In this document: in pieces, positions 13,001 through 28,000 of the stretch
Layout of the letters: each line of letters starts with the position of its first letter
Numbering within the stretch: the stretch's first letter is position 1
Assembly: GCA_036365145.1 (NCBI GenBank)
Contig: JAEOAD010000034.1
Coordinates: forward strand, 21,690,001 to 21,754,000
Origin: Orientallactaga sibirica
Taxonomy: Eukaryota > Chordata > Mammalia > Rodentia > Dipodidae
DNA: 64,000 nucleotides
Reading direction: 5' to 3'
The notes under the pieces: model-generated
Database searches by the model: none
Told to the model about the DNA's origin: nothing
What the model saw: only the letters and a program-made list of their open reading frames with translations
Position numbers and translations under genes: made by a program

Positions 13001-16000
13001 ACCTCAGGGTGGCTTCCAGAGCACCAGGGTATTGTCACGGACCAGCCCTCCACCGGATGGACTCAGGCGCTAGCCTCTCAGGCCAGCCAGCTCCTAAGCA
13101 AGGTGAGTGGATCCTAGCTTTACCCTGCATGACACCTCACCCCAAGGACACAGGACCTCTGTCTGTCTCCCTAAGCACTGTGGTACCTGCCTTTCTCCTG
13201 CAGGGCCTGACTCAGCCATCCTGAAACCTGACCATCCCTGCTACCTTCAGGATCCCCGTGGATCCCCGTCCCCTTTCTTGTTACCCCAGACGAGACTGAA
13301 CCCTGTCTTTTGACATTGCTTCTTGTCACACTTGCTCCAGTGAGGATGGAAAATAGCTCCTGGTCAGCCACAGGGAGACTCTGCTCTTTTGCATTCCATA
13401 AGGATGACAGGGCCTCCACTCTGCCATTTCCTTTTCATGATAAATTGCCTTTTCTTGGTTCATTTCATTATAGAAATCAATTCTGCTACCTCTAAAAGGA
13501 TTTTTATATGTTCAGTGAGCATTCCAAGTCTCTGAATTGTCTGCAGGTCTTTTTCTAATTACACATTTGGCCCTATTCCAAAACTACTTAAATCAGCTTA
13601 TGAAAATACATAACAGTTTAACCATGCTCTGAAAACGGAAGTGAGGAAATTGGGGCAGAGAGGAAGTAGGGATGGAAAAAAAAACATGATAGATGGGGTG
13701 CAGTGAGGAAGCAAGGCGTTTTGCTGGGCCCTGAGTGTTAAACCAGAGTCACACTTTGGGCTTTGAGTTTCCTGGTTGCCACTGCAAAAGTTTAAATGTG
13801 CTTGTCACATGCACCCTGTCTGTATGACAGATCCCTTCGGAGGGACATCACTGGTGCCATGCTTGCCTTCACTTTGCTTTTTATTTAGTGACAGCTTTGT
13901 TGAGATGTAACTCACCTTCCAGACATTTCACACACTTCCTGTGTGCACAGTGTCCACCCACCACCACAATCCACTTTGGACCCTTTTCATCAGTAGTAAG
14001 AAACTCCTTGTCCGGGAAGCTGCCCCTGCCCTTCTTCCTCACTCCCTTGTCCTGGCAGCTACTCTACCCACCTTCTGCCTCTGGGTCTGCCTGTTCTAGA
14101 TGTTTCATAGGAAATGATTGGCACATGTTTCCCCGTGGTGCCTGACTTCATTCACTTACGGGGTGTTCCCAAGGCTCTTCCATGGGAGGGTAGTACCCAC
14201 CGTTCTTGGTCCTGTAAGTGTGGCAGCATCTCTTCTTGTCTCTGTCTGTCTTGTTCCTCACATATCAACCGTCAGATCACTGAGCAGTCGCCGGCCACAA
14301 CTAACCCCTCCTCATCCAGAGTCATGCTGTCCCACCCAGCAGCCACTGCCTTTGTGGCTGTCTGGTTCTTGACAGGGGGCAGGTGTTAATGAGGACATAC
14401 TGTGAGTGCAAATCATGCTAGAGCTCAAAACTGTATTCAGGCTGGGCGTGGTGGCGCACGCCTTTAATCCCAGCACTCAGGAGGCAGAAGTAGGAGGATT
14501 GCTATGAGTTCAAGGCCAGCCTGAGACTACAGAGTGAATTCCAGGCCAGTATGGGCAAGGGTGAGACCCTACCTCAAAAAATCACAAAAATAAAATGTAT
14601 GCAAAAAGGGAATCTGAACCATCCCACTGGGTGTAGTGGCTCTCACCTGTCATCCCAACACTCAGGAGGCTGAGACAAGAGAAAGGCCATGTGTTCAAGG
14701 CCAGCCTGGGGTGTACAGTGAGACCCTGCCTTAAAAAAATCACTGGTAATTGTTATATTGATTACTTGATGATTAATGATATGGTAATTATATTGATTAC
14801 ACAATTATTTGATGTCAAAAGGATATTTGGGATTAAATAAAATACTCAAATTAATTTCACCATTTTTACATTATTACTATAGTGTCAAGAGAATTTTAAG
14901 TTAAACCTGTGGCTCACATCTTATTTCTATTTTATGTACTATGTAAATTACATATTATAATTTAATTATATATATTTCTTAGTATATTTAAGTCCCAATA
15001 TATAGCCTTCCTAAAAGTGAATCTCAAATCATGCTGTCCTGTTTATTAAGTTAATTTTTTCCCCCATTTTATTTGCTCATTTGCAGTATTGGGAATGGAA
15101 TTCAGAGCCTTGTGCATGCTACACTCTTATCACTGAGCCATACTGCCAGCCCTAAAAATATATCTTTTGTAAAGGAAGTAGATTGTCATGGTAAAGACCC
15201 TCCCAGAGTGCAAAGGATATATTCAGTGAAGTGAGTCTTCTCCCACCCACTCAGAGGATGTCCACAGGTTCTCTGCAAAGTCTGTGCCATTTCATAGAAA
15301 AGATCTACCATCTTTATGTTTTGATAGCCACAGTGGCTGGGTCTTCTGGAACCCTTCCCCCATGGACTCCATGTGATGTGTACAAAAAATGTATTTCCTA
15401 TTTCTCCTTTTCACTTCCCGTATCATCCATGCAGTAGTAGCACACTATAGACACTGCCCTGTACCTTGATTTGATGCTGATAAATAGAACACAGAGGCCT
15501 TTATCCACCGGAACGTCCTCATGGACCCTCCTCTTCTTGGTGGTACTGGACGCCCTTGATGGGCTGTAGGCTGTTCCCTCCCACCAGTCATGCTGCTCAT
15601 TCATCTTCTGGCACATGAGTGCACCTCCTGGTTCTTTCCAAAGGCCACTCTGGCTAAGGCCAGTGGTAGAGTCCATTTCCACCCCATACTTCCCTACTGG
15701 ACAGAAGACCTAGCATGTGGGCATCCTAAAGACAGCTATTGGTGCCCAAACTTGTTGTGGTTGTCTACAAGAGTCACTCCTGCAGGGTTTGGGTTCATGG
15801 CACATGTTTCCTTTTCCCAATGTCCAGGTGGAATCCTTCAAGCAACTGGTGCAAGCGGGACACCTCCCACCCCAGGACCAACTCAAGGTACAGCCAAATG
15901 CAGATGTTCCCACAGCCACCAGACAGCCAGATTCTGTTCCCAGAGCTGAGTCTCTCTGAAGCCCTTTTGCTAATGGCAGATGGCCAAGCTCCAGCCCAAC

Positions 16001-19000
16001 TTCCCCTGTGGAAGCAGAGAGCTCCCGCTTAGTGTTCCAGACTGTCACTGTGTCACAGTAGTGAGTCCTTACTGGGCTGTGGCAGCCTGCCAGACACTGG
16101 TAAGCTGTCACTCTGTAATCACTGTTCATCTCATCATCAGAAAAGGCTATGAGGGAGTTTCTGTCATTTCCCCTGTTTAACCACAATGAAGCTGGAGCCC
16201 AGAGAAAGGCCACACAGCAGTACTCAGGAAAGCCCTGAGCCAGGGCTGCCGGCTCCCAGTCACCATCCCTGCCCCACCTTGTCCCCTCCAGCCACCAAGA
16301 AAGGGCCTCTTCTTTTTGCTCTTCTTTCCCATTATTTATTTATTTGCTGAAAGTTTGGAAACTGGGCAGACTGACAGGAGGAGACCCTTAGTATGGCCAT
16401 GATTGGCTCGTGTCATTTTGGACATGGCTTAAGAAATAGAAAGCTACAGGCAGATGTATAAAATCTCGAATCCTGCTGCATCCATCCAGTGGGCCCAGGA
16501 AGGGAAAGTGGGTCTCAAATCTGGGAGTTTGGATGTCAGCCAGGGCCATCCCCACTCTGGGAGTTCTTTTGGGTCCCATCTATTGGACAGACTTCCCAGA
16601 AGCCAGTGGGGAGGAAGCCCAGTGAGACCCAGGCCCAGGGCAGGGAGAGAAGACAGGAAGAGGAGCAGAGACAGGACTCTGACATCATGAGTGGCCCCTA
16701 GGTTGTGACACAGAGGCCACTGTAATTCCCAGTTTCAGAATGTGTGACGACATGCATCATTTTATAGCACCAAGATGGTGATCAGGGGCCTGCCATAAAA
16801 ATTAAAAACAATTTCTTCTAAAAATGCTAATTGACACAATAATTATATTTACAAGCTATGATGTAATGATTCCTTATGTGTATATTCAATGTGCAATGAC
16901 TAACAATATTTTGCTTTTAACAGTACTGGGGATTGAACCTAGGGCCTTGTGCACTCAAGACAAGTACTCCATCACTAAGCTATATCCCCAGCTCTTAATA
17001 CTTGTCATTTTTGACAAAGTCTCACTAAATTACCCAAGCAGGCCTTGAACTCGTCATCCTCTTGCCTCAGCCTTTTGAGTAGCTGGGCCTGCACTGCCAC
17101 TCTGGCTCTTTTCTAGTTCCTCACTAAGTATATAATAAGTTCTTACCCCACTCTACTATAGACTATTAGAGTTTATGCCTCCCACGTGACTGTGGTCTGG
17201 TACCTGCCATCCAGGCTCCCCTCACTTCTCTTACCTTTTGCAGCCCTAAACTGCTGTCTCTTCTATGATATCATCATTTTTAGCTTCCATATATGAAAAC
17301 ATATAACATTTGTCATTCATTCAGCATAATGCAGATGCATTTTTTTCATTTAAAAAATGTCATTTATTGGGCTGGAGAGATGGCTTAGCAGTTAAGGCAC
17401 TTGCCTCTGAAGGCTAAGGACCCAACTTTGATTCTCCAGTACCCACATAAGCTAGATGTACAAGGTGGCACATGCATCTGGAGTTCATTTTCAGTGGTTA
17501 AAGATCCTGGCATCCATTCTCTCTATATATCTGCATCTTTCTCTTTCTCAAATAAATTTTAAAAACTTTTTTCTTAACATTTTATTTATTTATTTGAGAA
17601 AAAGAGAGAGGGAGGGACAGAGAAGAAGAGGCAGATAGAGAATAGCGCACCAGGGCCTCTAGCCACTGCAAAGGAACTTTAGACACATGCACCATCTTGT
17701 GCATCTGGCTTATGTGGGTACTGGAGAATTGAACCTGGATCCTCAGGCTTCACAGGCAAGTGCCTTAACCTCTAAGCTATTTCTCCAGCCCAATAAAAAA
17801 AAAATTGTTGTTTATTTTTTATTTATTTATTTGAGAGTGACAGACAGAGAGAGAAAGATTCAGATAGATATAGATAGAATGGGCACGCCAGGCTCTTCAG
17901 CCACTGCAAATGGACTCCAGATGCATGTGCCACCTTGTACATCTGGCTTATGTGGGTCCTGGGAATCGAGCCTTGAACCAGGGTCCTTAGACTTCACAGG
18001 CAAGTGCTTAACCAGTAAGCCATCTCTCAAGGCCCTTTCTTTTGTTGTTGTTTAAAGAAAATTTTTTTTAAAAAACTATTATTTCCATCTCTCTGTCCTA
18101 ATTGCTTCCATATCAGGGAAGTTGAGGGATGCTTCAAGTCCTCAGTTTATCCTTGGAGTGGGAAGGGACTAATAGGCCAGGAGCAGTGAGCCAACTCTTG
18201 AGCTTTTAGCTGTGTATTGACTGAGTATGTTTACAATGGGGGCCTTGCGGAGTTAGAACCCGGAGTTCTGAGCTCAGCTTACCTGGTTCAAATCTTGTTA
18301 GTTCACTATGTGAGTTTCACCAACTTAAATAACCTCTCTGAATTTCAGTGGTCAGTTACCCTTCTCATCAGAAGTCTCTTGAAAAGGAAATGAGCAATGC
18401 AGAGTGATTTACCACAGAGCCTTGATGGCAGTTAGCGATAGCGTGTCTTGACATTCCACAAGCACTTGGAAAGAAAGTGATTTAGCGACCTGTTTTCTGA
18501 AACAGGAGTGAAGATCCAGGGTCTGTGACTCTCAGATCCTCCCGAGGACTCAATGATAGTATAGTTAACACTGCATATACCCAAAGGGGCTCATGCCCTC
18601 TGGGCTGGTGGCCCAGCTTCAAGTCATGTCTTTGCCATGCCCATCTGTGGCAGAAAGCTTCACTGTGCAGAAGCCTTCAGAGGCAACTAGTCTTAGCTTC
18701 TCTCCCAGGCCCTGCTCAGGCTCCCATGAGCTGTGTGTCCATTGTGTGTCCAGGGGCAGAGCCCATAGAACTAGGTACTCAGGGATCCTGGTCCATCTGT
18801 TTCAGGGCTTTCGGCGGCTAAGGGCAGCCCACACAGCCCTGGAGGAAGGATACCTGCAGGCCTGCCAAGATCAGCACCGCGCCCCACAGCTTGACACTTC
18901 CAAGGGGACTCCTGGGACCCTTGATCCCTGCAGGTTGGTGTGAGAGGCAGGCCCAGGTGGGACGTGACCCTGGAAGAAATTAGGAAGTCATCCTTGTAGT

Positions 19001-21953
19001 TCATGTACAGATGCAGAGGGAAACGTCCCAATCAGCTACTGACCAAAGCTGAGATTCAGGTCCCTTTAGCTGCATGGCAGTGAGGAGGTGTTTTGGGGAT
19101 AAGAGCTGAAATGCCCCCCCTCATGGAACAATGGGGAAGTAAGGTTGGGGCTTACTTAAGGTCCCCTAGCCTGGGGATGGTGTGGGGGGGGGGACCCGGG
19201 GCCCAGCCAAAGCCTCCTGGTTCTCAGTGTGGTCTTTCATCTTGCTTGTTTGTGATTCCCAGTGCCAACCTTTGATGGCCTGCATGAGCCTTGAATGGGC
19301 ATTACTGGGGTCCTCACTCTAACACATGGCTTGGCGTGGCTGCTGCCAGGTGCCACGTGTCAATGTTTCCCCCTTCCAGGGATCTGGAGGCAGAGATATT
19401 CCGCCTGGGAGTGTGCCTGGAAGACCTTCAGGAACTCATGGACCAAACCCCACAAGAAGCGGAGCTGTGTGGCTCAGGCCCATCTCCAGACAGCTCCCCA
19501 GCCACACCCTTCCCCCACCAGTCAGTGCACCTACCCGTGCCTTTGGGGCCAGCAGCCTCACCTGCCATCCAGACCCTCTACCCCAAGGTACCACCCACTT
19601 TACCCCTCCACATCAGGCTGTTCCTTCATTCATTCAGTCACTTCCCATAATTTCTTCACTGCATGTTTATGAAGTGTGAACCATGGTACATGACAGGCAT
19701 TTAGTGGTGTGGGAGGAGAGAAAGGCGGCCTCTACCCTGGTGGAGTTGTATGAACAGATGAACTCATTGGACAGTTATTAAGATATTCTGACAGTCCTCT
19801 GGATGAGAATTGTAAGTTCCTAAAAGCAGAAAACAGTACTGATATTTGGGGGAGGGTCATGGAGATGTAATATTTAAATGGGAGATGAGAGTAAGGAGGG
19901 GTTGCTAGGTACAGGAAACAAGTCATCTGGCAGGGAGAAGAGCCTGTGCAAAGGCCCTGGGGCTAGAGTGAATGAGCAATAGTCTGAGGCGTGCTGGAGA
20001 CACAAGCGCCAGCCTTGTGATGTGGGTACATGCACTTCTTGTCTTAAGCTTGGAATTAAACTCTTCCTGCATTTTCAGCAGGGCTTGGCAGAAGGATTTG
20101 TGGGTAGAGGATGTGAGTCTGGGAATGTGATAAGGCAGAGGGAGAGACAAGTGTGTGGGCTTGAGTGAGGTTTAAAGAGCACACTTGACAGGACTTGAAG
20201 AGTGCTGAGAGGAAAGACAGGCTGACCTGCAAGCTCCCAGCCAGGATGGGGTCAAAGGGGGGTTGGCTGCAAAGGCTAAGAGGCTGGGCATGTGGTGTGC
20301 ATGGAAAGGGGCTTTGCACAAGGCTGATGTCTCCCTCTAACAGGGGAGCTATGGTCACACAGATGGCAGTGGGGGCATCGCTGTGTCTCCAAGCTCTGCT
20401 CTCATCCTGTGGGGATCTGTTGCTAGAGAGGGTCAGGGAAGGTCTAGCACAGGAGGGGGTGGGCTTGGGAGGGCCAGCTCGGAGTGTGGGAATACTGCCC
20501 TCACTCTGTGCTTGCCTAGCCAACAACAGGTGGTATTTGCACTGTCAGGAAGTCTGAGGGGCTGTGTGTGTCTGTGGGGAAGAGAGAGAGGTTGAGTGGC
20601 CAGGCTGGAGGAGAAGAGTAGGGACAGGTGGCTGTGACCAGTGGTCTGCATGTGGTTGTGGTTATCATGCTAACCTCAGCTCCTGGGTAAGGTACCCGAA
20701 GGAGCACTGTGGAGACTCCCTGGGTCGGTGAGACACCTGGCACTTAGCAGGGCTCAGCTTATGTCAGGAATCCTCAGGAGCCAGCCTCCGCATGTTGTGC
20801 ACACGAGAATGGGTGGTGGGCTGGTGAGTGAGCTGGGTGGCAGCATGGCTCAAGGTGGTGTTTAACCTTTGCCTCCACCTCTCTGGCTTAGTCCACTATT
20901 GCCACTGCTGCCAATACCCCTGCCAACACCTGTACAATGCCTATGAGTGAGGAGACGAGTCCCTGCAGTGGTGAGGTGGAGGGCAGCCCACGGGACCTCC
21001 CGGCTTCACTCAGGGATAGCGGTCTGCAGGTGGAACAGGACTTCCATGGCCTCCTGGAGCGGTAAGTACCCATGAAAGGAAGGCCACCGGCACTGATGGG
21101 GTGTCTGGGCCACAAGATGTGTCCTGCTCCCATCCGGCAGAAGTCATAAGACGTCATATCCTCCCGGCCTTCTCCTCAGGTACCTCAGCGTGAAGTGCCT
21201 CCCTGAAGCCCTGAAGGTAGAGGAGGAGGATGATCATCATGGCATTGTGGAAGGTGACGGGGCAGCTTCATCTCCAAGACAAGCAGAAGCCACCAGGGTA
21301 TCTTCAGGACGGTGCCCAGCACAGGCTGAGGAAAGTCACCAGGGCCCTGTCCAGTAAGTCACTGAGCCTCCCTCACAAGCCCCAGAGCCTCATAGTGACT
21401 CTAGACAACCTTTGTCAGAGTGAGCTCGAAGGCTCCCCGTGATGTAGGGGTGGCCAGCCTCTCTCCATAGAACGATGGCACTGATTCTGGGTGATGGGGA
21501 CGTGATTGATGTAGAGTAGGGGATGGTCGCATCGAATAGCATTGTTCTTCTCTCCTCTGACCTGCCAGCACTAAGAAAAAGGTCTCAGGGCTGTTTGCCT
21601 TTAATGCCGCTATCTCTTTTAATAAAGAGAAGAGGCTTTTGTTTTTGGTGTGGGTGTTCATGTGTGAGTGCAGGTGTGTGTATGCCCAGTGCATGTGTGG
21701 AGGCCAGAGGACAGCTTCGTGGTGTAGGTCCTTGCCATCAGCCTCATTCGAGGCAGCATCGCCAGGGCTCTTTGCTCACTGCTGCATTTGCTAGACTAGC
21801 TGGTGCCTGGGCTTGTGGGGAATCCTCCTGCCTTGGCCTCCCTCCTCCCCTTTGACATGCTGGGATTATAGGAGCCTGCCACAGCTTCTCGTGTTTGCAT
21901 GGGGTCTGGGGTTCTGAACTGATGCTTTATGAAGCATCTCCCATAATGCCTTT

Positions 21954-22002
<49 letters not shown>

Positions 22003-25000
22003 TCGAGCAAACAGGCCTCAGCTCAAAGTCTTCAGCAGACAAGCTTGTTCATCCAGAGCTGGGCTTGGTGGCACAGGCCTGGGAATCTTAGCTACTTAGG
22101 AGGCTGAAGCAAGAAGTTTGTAAGTTTGAAGTCTGCCCGGGCAGGTTGGTGAACACTGGCTCAAATAAAAAAAGATTTTTTTTTGAGCCGGGTGTGGTGG
22201 TGCACACCTTTAATCCCAGCACTAGGGAGGCAGAGGTAGGAGGATAGCTATGAGTTTGAGGCCACCCTGAAACTACATAGTGAATTCCAGGTCAGCCTGG
22301 GCTAGAGTAAGACCCTACCTCAAAAAATCCAAAGGAAAAAAAAAAAAAGATACTTTTTAAAAGACTAGGAATCATGTATGGTGGCTTATACCTGTAATCC
22401 CAGCACTTGGGAAGTAAAGACAAAAGGATCAGAAGTTCCTGGGATACACAGAAAGTGGGAGGCCAGCCTGGGCTAATGAGACTTTGTCTTAAACACACAA
22501 AAAGGCTGCGGATGTAGCTCAGCAGTAGAGTGCTTGCATCTACTGCATGAAATCCTGGGTTCAGTTTCCAGTTCTGGAAAAAACAATATACCCAGAAGAA
22601 TAATATTGTTTTCATGTGTCTTATGTTTATTTTCAGAGTTAGTTTCCTTTTGTAACATGGAACTCTGGCCTTCCATGTGTGAGTCTGTTTGAGCTGATGG
22701 AAGTCTGTGGAAAGAGCTGAAGCAGGGAAAGTGTGCAAAGTCCTGGATTTCAGGAAACCTGCTTCAGTTATGTCCTGACCCTTCATGCTTCTGATGCATG
22801 CCCTTCTGATGCATGCCACGCTCCTGCCTCACGCCACGCTCCTGCCTCACGCCACGCTCCTGCCTCGCGCCACACTCCTGCCTCACACCACACTCCTGCC
22901 TCACACCACACTCCTGCCTCACACCACACTCCTGCTGCACATCACTCTTCTGCTTCGTGCCATACCTCTGCGTGGGTGTATTGTCCAGGGTTTGTTTGGC
23001 ATACTGTTTTATAACTAAAAGAAGTATGAGATTAGAGAGAGAAAATACTTTGTCCAAGGTTGCACAACTAGAAGGTGATAGAAGCAGGATGCTCCCTTGA
23101 CTGGCTGAACCCCACCTGCTTCACACGGGAGCTCAGCAACACTGTGCCTCTCTTCTTCCCTTCAGGGAGGATGTGGAGCAGGTGGTATCCAGGAAGCCAC
23201 CAGGCTTTCAGACATCCATGGCCAGGGACAGGTGCATGCCATTTCTGGGCAAAGCTGAAGCAGGTCTGCAGGGCACCAAGTCTGCAGCATCCCACCAGAG
23301 CAGTCTGACCAGTCTGGAGGAAAGCGGCCCCTCAGAGCACGGGCCTCGCAAGGCCCTGGTGCAGGCTGGTGGGTCCCACGTAGAGGTGAGTACACTTCTA
23401 GGGTTGGGTCCAGAAGCTTTCCTGCGTGTCCCAAGCTCTGCCCCATGCCTTTTACGTTCTGCTCACATGCCAGTGCTCCTGTCTCTGCCAGCCACAGTCC
23501 AGCCTGCAAGCCAGGGATTGGGCCCAATCCTCTGCTAGCAGCCCTGGCTCCTCCTTCCAGGGCTGTGACCTGTGACTGCCTGTCACACTGTGTCACAGCC
23601 TGGACCTTGTTCCTGACTGCACCATTTGCACCATCAAGCAGCAATTCTCCCACTGTTGTAAAGGGTCACAGGTCATGGTGGAGCTATGATTTGACTTTGT
23701 ATAAGTGTACACACTATAGCTCTGACGAGCCATGCTTGGCAGTCTCCATACTGGACTCTGAGCACACTGAGAGCAGAGGGCTACATTGCTGTGTGTTCAC
23801 TGTGTCTGGCTTTAAATCGGTGTGCTGCCCTATGTGATGTGTGAGTCCAGTGGGCTTTGCAGGAGACACCGGAATAAGGCTTCTTTCCTCCCAGCATCTC
23901 TCCCAAGGCCCTTGGGAGCATCACAGTAGCCAGGACTGCTTGGGGTTCTCTTGGGGAGGGGAGTCCCTTCTGGGACCTTGCATTGGACCTGGCTATGGGA
24001 GCTGGGGAGCCCCTGGTCTAGGAGCCCCTGGGGAAACAAGAATCTGGGAGGGGCTTTCTATTGTTCTGTGCATACTTCTTTAGACCTAAAGGAATTCTGC
24101 TTCTTCCAGGAGCCCTGGATGGCATCCCCAGAAACAGACAGTGGCTTTGTGGGCTCAGAAACCAGCAGAGTGTCACCCCTCACCCAAACCCCAGAGCACC
24201 GGCTCTCCCACTTCAGGTATTCTAGGGTGCTACCACTGGCCCATTGGTGACACACACACCTGGGACATCCTGGGAATCCAAGTACCCACAGTGACTCAGG
24301 CAGAGGTCACAGTCTTACTCCCATTGTATTGAGAGGGGATCAGAGGCTCAGAGAGGGCAAGTGACTTTTCAGTGTCACTCAGCCCATGAGTAGGACTCAT
24401 ATTTGCTGAGCAGTGAAGGAATGAATGGGAGAATGAATAAAAACAACCAGGGGAGTAGTGTGAGCTGACAGAAGCCAAGTACAGAGGACTGTCAGGCGCC
24501 CTTGGAAACAGAGGGTGGGTGAAGATGTGTGGTCACCATGGAGACTGGTGGTCCCCACCAGGAGGCCCACATGGCAACTCAGGTGTGTACATGAAGAAAA
24601 GACTAGACATTCTGTCTACATGTCCTAAAGCATCACTACTTCCTTGTGTAGCTGGAAGGTGCCCTGGGAGATAAGGACAAGGAGGCTTCCTATGGCAGGG
24701 CGGTCCTTGGAGATACTGCCGGTGAGGCTCCGTCCCAAAGGCTAACACACAGAGCGGCTCTGCTGCTACTACAGCCCAAGCCTTTGTGTGTCACTACCAC
24801 GTGTCTCCTCTCCCCAGCCCCAGTACCCCAGGAACCTCAGCTCAGGGCTTCACTGCATCTGCACCCCGTGATAGAGCCTCCCATCCCAAGGCCAGGGGAC
24901 CTGTGGTCTCCAGAAGAGCCGTCGAGCCCACCACACCCAGGAGCCGAGTGCAGAGGCACCTCTCCAGCCTGGGCAGTCCTCTCCGGCAGGGGACACACAG

Positions 25001-28000
25001 CTCCTGCCCAGAGCAAACCGTGGCGGTGGAGATGGGTGAGTAGGGGAGTCTGAGTGGACCAGGACCTGGGGCTGGCCAGGCTGCCAAATATCAGAGAGAC
25101 AGAAAGCTTCATGTTACTCTTCAGTGTGTGAAATATCAGAGCGACTGAAAGCCTAGTGTAACGGTTTGGTGTTTGAAATATTATGCTGGCTCATTGCAGG
25201 ACAATTAGAAATGACAGGGTAGAAAACATACCCGTGAGCCATGACCATGCTGCAGATGTGTGCAGGATTACACACATATATATATTTTTTTATTTGCAAG
25301 GAGAGAGAGAGAATATGGGTGCCCCTGGGCCTTCTGCCACTGCAAACAAACTCCAGATTCATGTGCTACTTTGTGCATCTGGCTTTACATGGGTACTGGG
25401 GAATCAAACCCGGGCCATCAGCCTTTGCAAGCAACCACCATTAACCGCTGAGCCACCTCTCCAGCCCTGTATTCCATATATTTAAAGCAGAAATGGGAGA
25501 AGAGGTGGCTGTGGATATGGGTCAGACAGTAGAGAGCTTGCCTAGCATGCATGACGCTCTAGATTTCATCCTTAGTAATACATAAACCAGGTGTTGTGGA
25601 GCATGCCTGCAATCCCAGCACTGAGGAGGTGGAGGCAGGAGAATCACAAGTTGTCTTTGGCTACATATCAAATGAATTCGAGGCCAGTCTGCACGACCAT
25701 GAGACTTCTCCAAACACAAACACAAACAACAACAATGACAAAAAATAGAAGTGGAGGCAATATACTATAGTATGTGATTCATTTTTTTAACCCTTTGGAA
25801 ATGTATATTAACTTATCATTTTCTTTTAAATATTTTACTTTTATTATTAAAGAGAGAGAACGGGCACACCAGGGCCTCTAGCCACTGCAAACAAACTCCA
25901 GATGCACACGCCACCTTGTGCATCTGGTTTACGTGGGTTCTGGGGAGTTGAACCTAGGTCCTTAGGCTTTGCAGGCAAGTGCCTTACCTGCTAAGCCATC
26001 TCTTCAGCCCCTCTTTTTCTTTTCTTTTTTTTTTTTTTTTTTTTGAGGTAGGGTCTCACTCTAGCCCAGGCTGACCTGGAACTCACTCTGTAACCCTAGG
26101 CTGGCTTGAAGTCCTGGTGATCCTCCTACCTCAGTCTTTCATGTGCTGTGATTAAAGACATGCTTCACCACACAAAGCGCATAGGAGCTCTTTACTGAAT
26201 AAAACAAACGTACAAAAATAGAATATAAGGTGATTATTTTTCACGTTGTGAAACAGATAACTGTAGGTTCATGTGAAATTATGAGATGGTAAGTAGCCAA
26301 GACCCCCGTGCCTGGTCAGTGTGCCCATAGAATCTTTCAAACCTGTTGTACGACGGAGCCAGATGTTTGCATCACTGCAGTGAAGATACAAACATCTCCA
26401 TGGATACAGGGTCCCTGGGTGCCCTCCTGAAGCCACAGCCTCCCTCCTGCCCATCCCTTCCTCCTCTCCTCTCCTCTTCTCTCCAGTCTCCAACTTGCCA
26501 CTTTCTTCATTTGAAGAATGCTGTAAGCTGGGTATGGTAGTTCACACCTGAAACCCCAGCACTCAGGAGATGGAGGCAGGAGGATTATGGGTTTAGTGCC
26601 AACCTTGGCTACATGAGACCTTGTCACCCACTGTACTATTCAACAAATAAAAGTATTCAAAGAATGCTGTAAATGACATCCTGACAAATTACCCGCATCT
26701 TCACGAAGCATAACCCTCTAGAGGCTCGCTTAGTAAGTTCAGTGTAGCAGTGGGCCAGCCATTGTAGACCACCAAGCAGGAGCCCTTCCTGAGTGCATTG
26801 TTTCCATGCCTGGGCCAGAGGGTGGGGTACACCTGGTCTCCCACCCCTTTGAGAGGTGGCTTGGCGTTTCTCCTGCTGTCCCCACATGCACACATACATG
26901 TGTATAAAGGTATGAATTGTTTCAGAGGGACCCTGAGCCCTGAGGCCAGTCCCAGAGCAGCATGGTGAGATAGGGACAGGACTAGAGGTTCAGGGCAAGG
27001 AGCATGAACCCTTCCCAGGGAGTCCTGAGAACATGGGCCTGAGCTGGGGCAAAGGACAGAGACAGTGCGGCTCCCCTCACTCCTGGCTCAGACCACGTCT
27101 TCTGGTTTTTGAAGTCAGTAGGTCACTACCACAGCAGCTCCTTGAAGAGAAGCCTCAGCAGAGCACTGACTCCTGGGCTCCTCCATCCCTCCCCGCTGCC
27201 TTCACCCCACCTCACAGTTGAAGCCCCCAGACTCTGCTGCTGCTCATGCTGGCCTCTTTCTGCCTCCCTAGCGGTTCCCAGTTTGGAGTTCGAAGGACAG
27301 AATCAGAATCAGATTTCTCAACAGCTCCTCCATGGCAGAGCCATCAGCCCAGCCCTCACCTCAGCCCCTACATCGAGCCCTGCACCCCACAGATCAGCAG
27401 AGAGCACCCCTAACCTCCTCCTCACCAAGACAGAGCGCGAGTAAGTAAGACATGGGCTGGGTGGTTCCATGTCATCTTAGGGCAGAGAGTGGAGGGGAGC
27501 TGAGGGCCACTGCCTGGCTCATGTAGTCCTGTGTTTGTGCTGGGGCTGGATGAGCCTGGGTGTTGCCTCCCTTCTCAGGGCTGTTCTGTAAGACCTCCAT
27601 GGTATCAACTTGAAGGACACTTCTCCAGCCAGTGGGAAATAATGACCTAGAGGTGAGCTTTTCTGGGGGGAAGACACCGTCCACTGCAGCATCTCCCTTC
27701 CAGATAACACCTTCCAGAGGGGCTGGCTGATGCACCCCCTTAATCCTAGCACCTGGGAGGCAGAAGTAGGAGGATCACAGGTTCAATACTAACCTGGACT
27801 AGATGGTGAAACCTTGTCTTAAAAAATAAACGATGGGGGCTGGAGAGATGGCTTAGCGGTTAAGGTGTTTGCCTGTGAAGCTTAAGGATCACGGTTCAAT
27901 TCTCCAGGTCCCATGTAAGCCAGATGCACAAGGGGGCATGCATCTGGAGTTCATTTGGAGTAGCTGGAGGCCCTGGCATGCCCATTCTCTGTCTCCCTCT

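Noticed and set aside
22812..22940. CRISPR-like array of short repeats
   Set aside because: The 18-bp units abut without spacers, and the context is a rodent intron, so it is a minisatellite.
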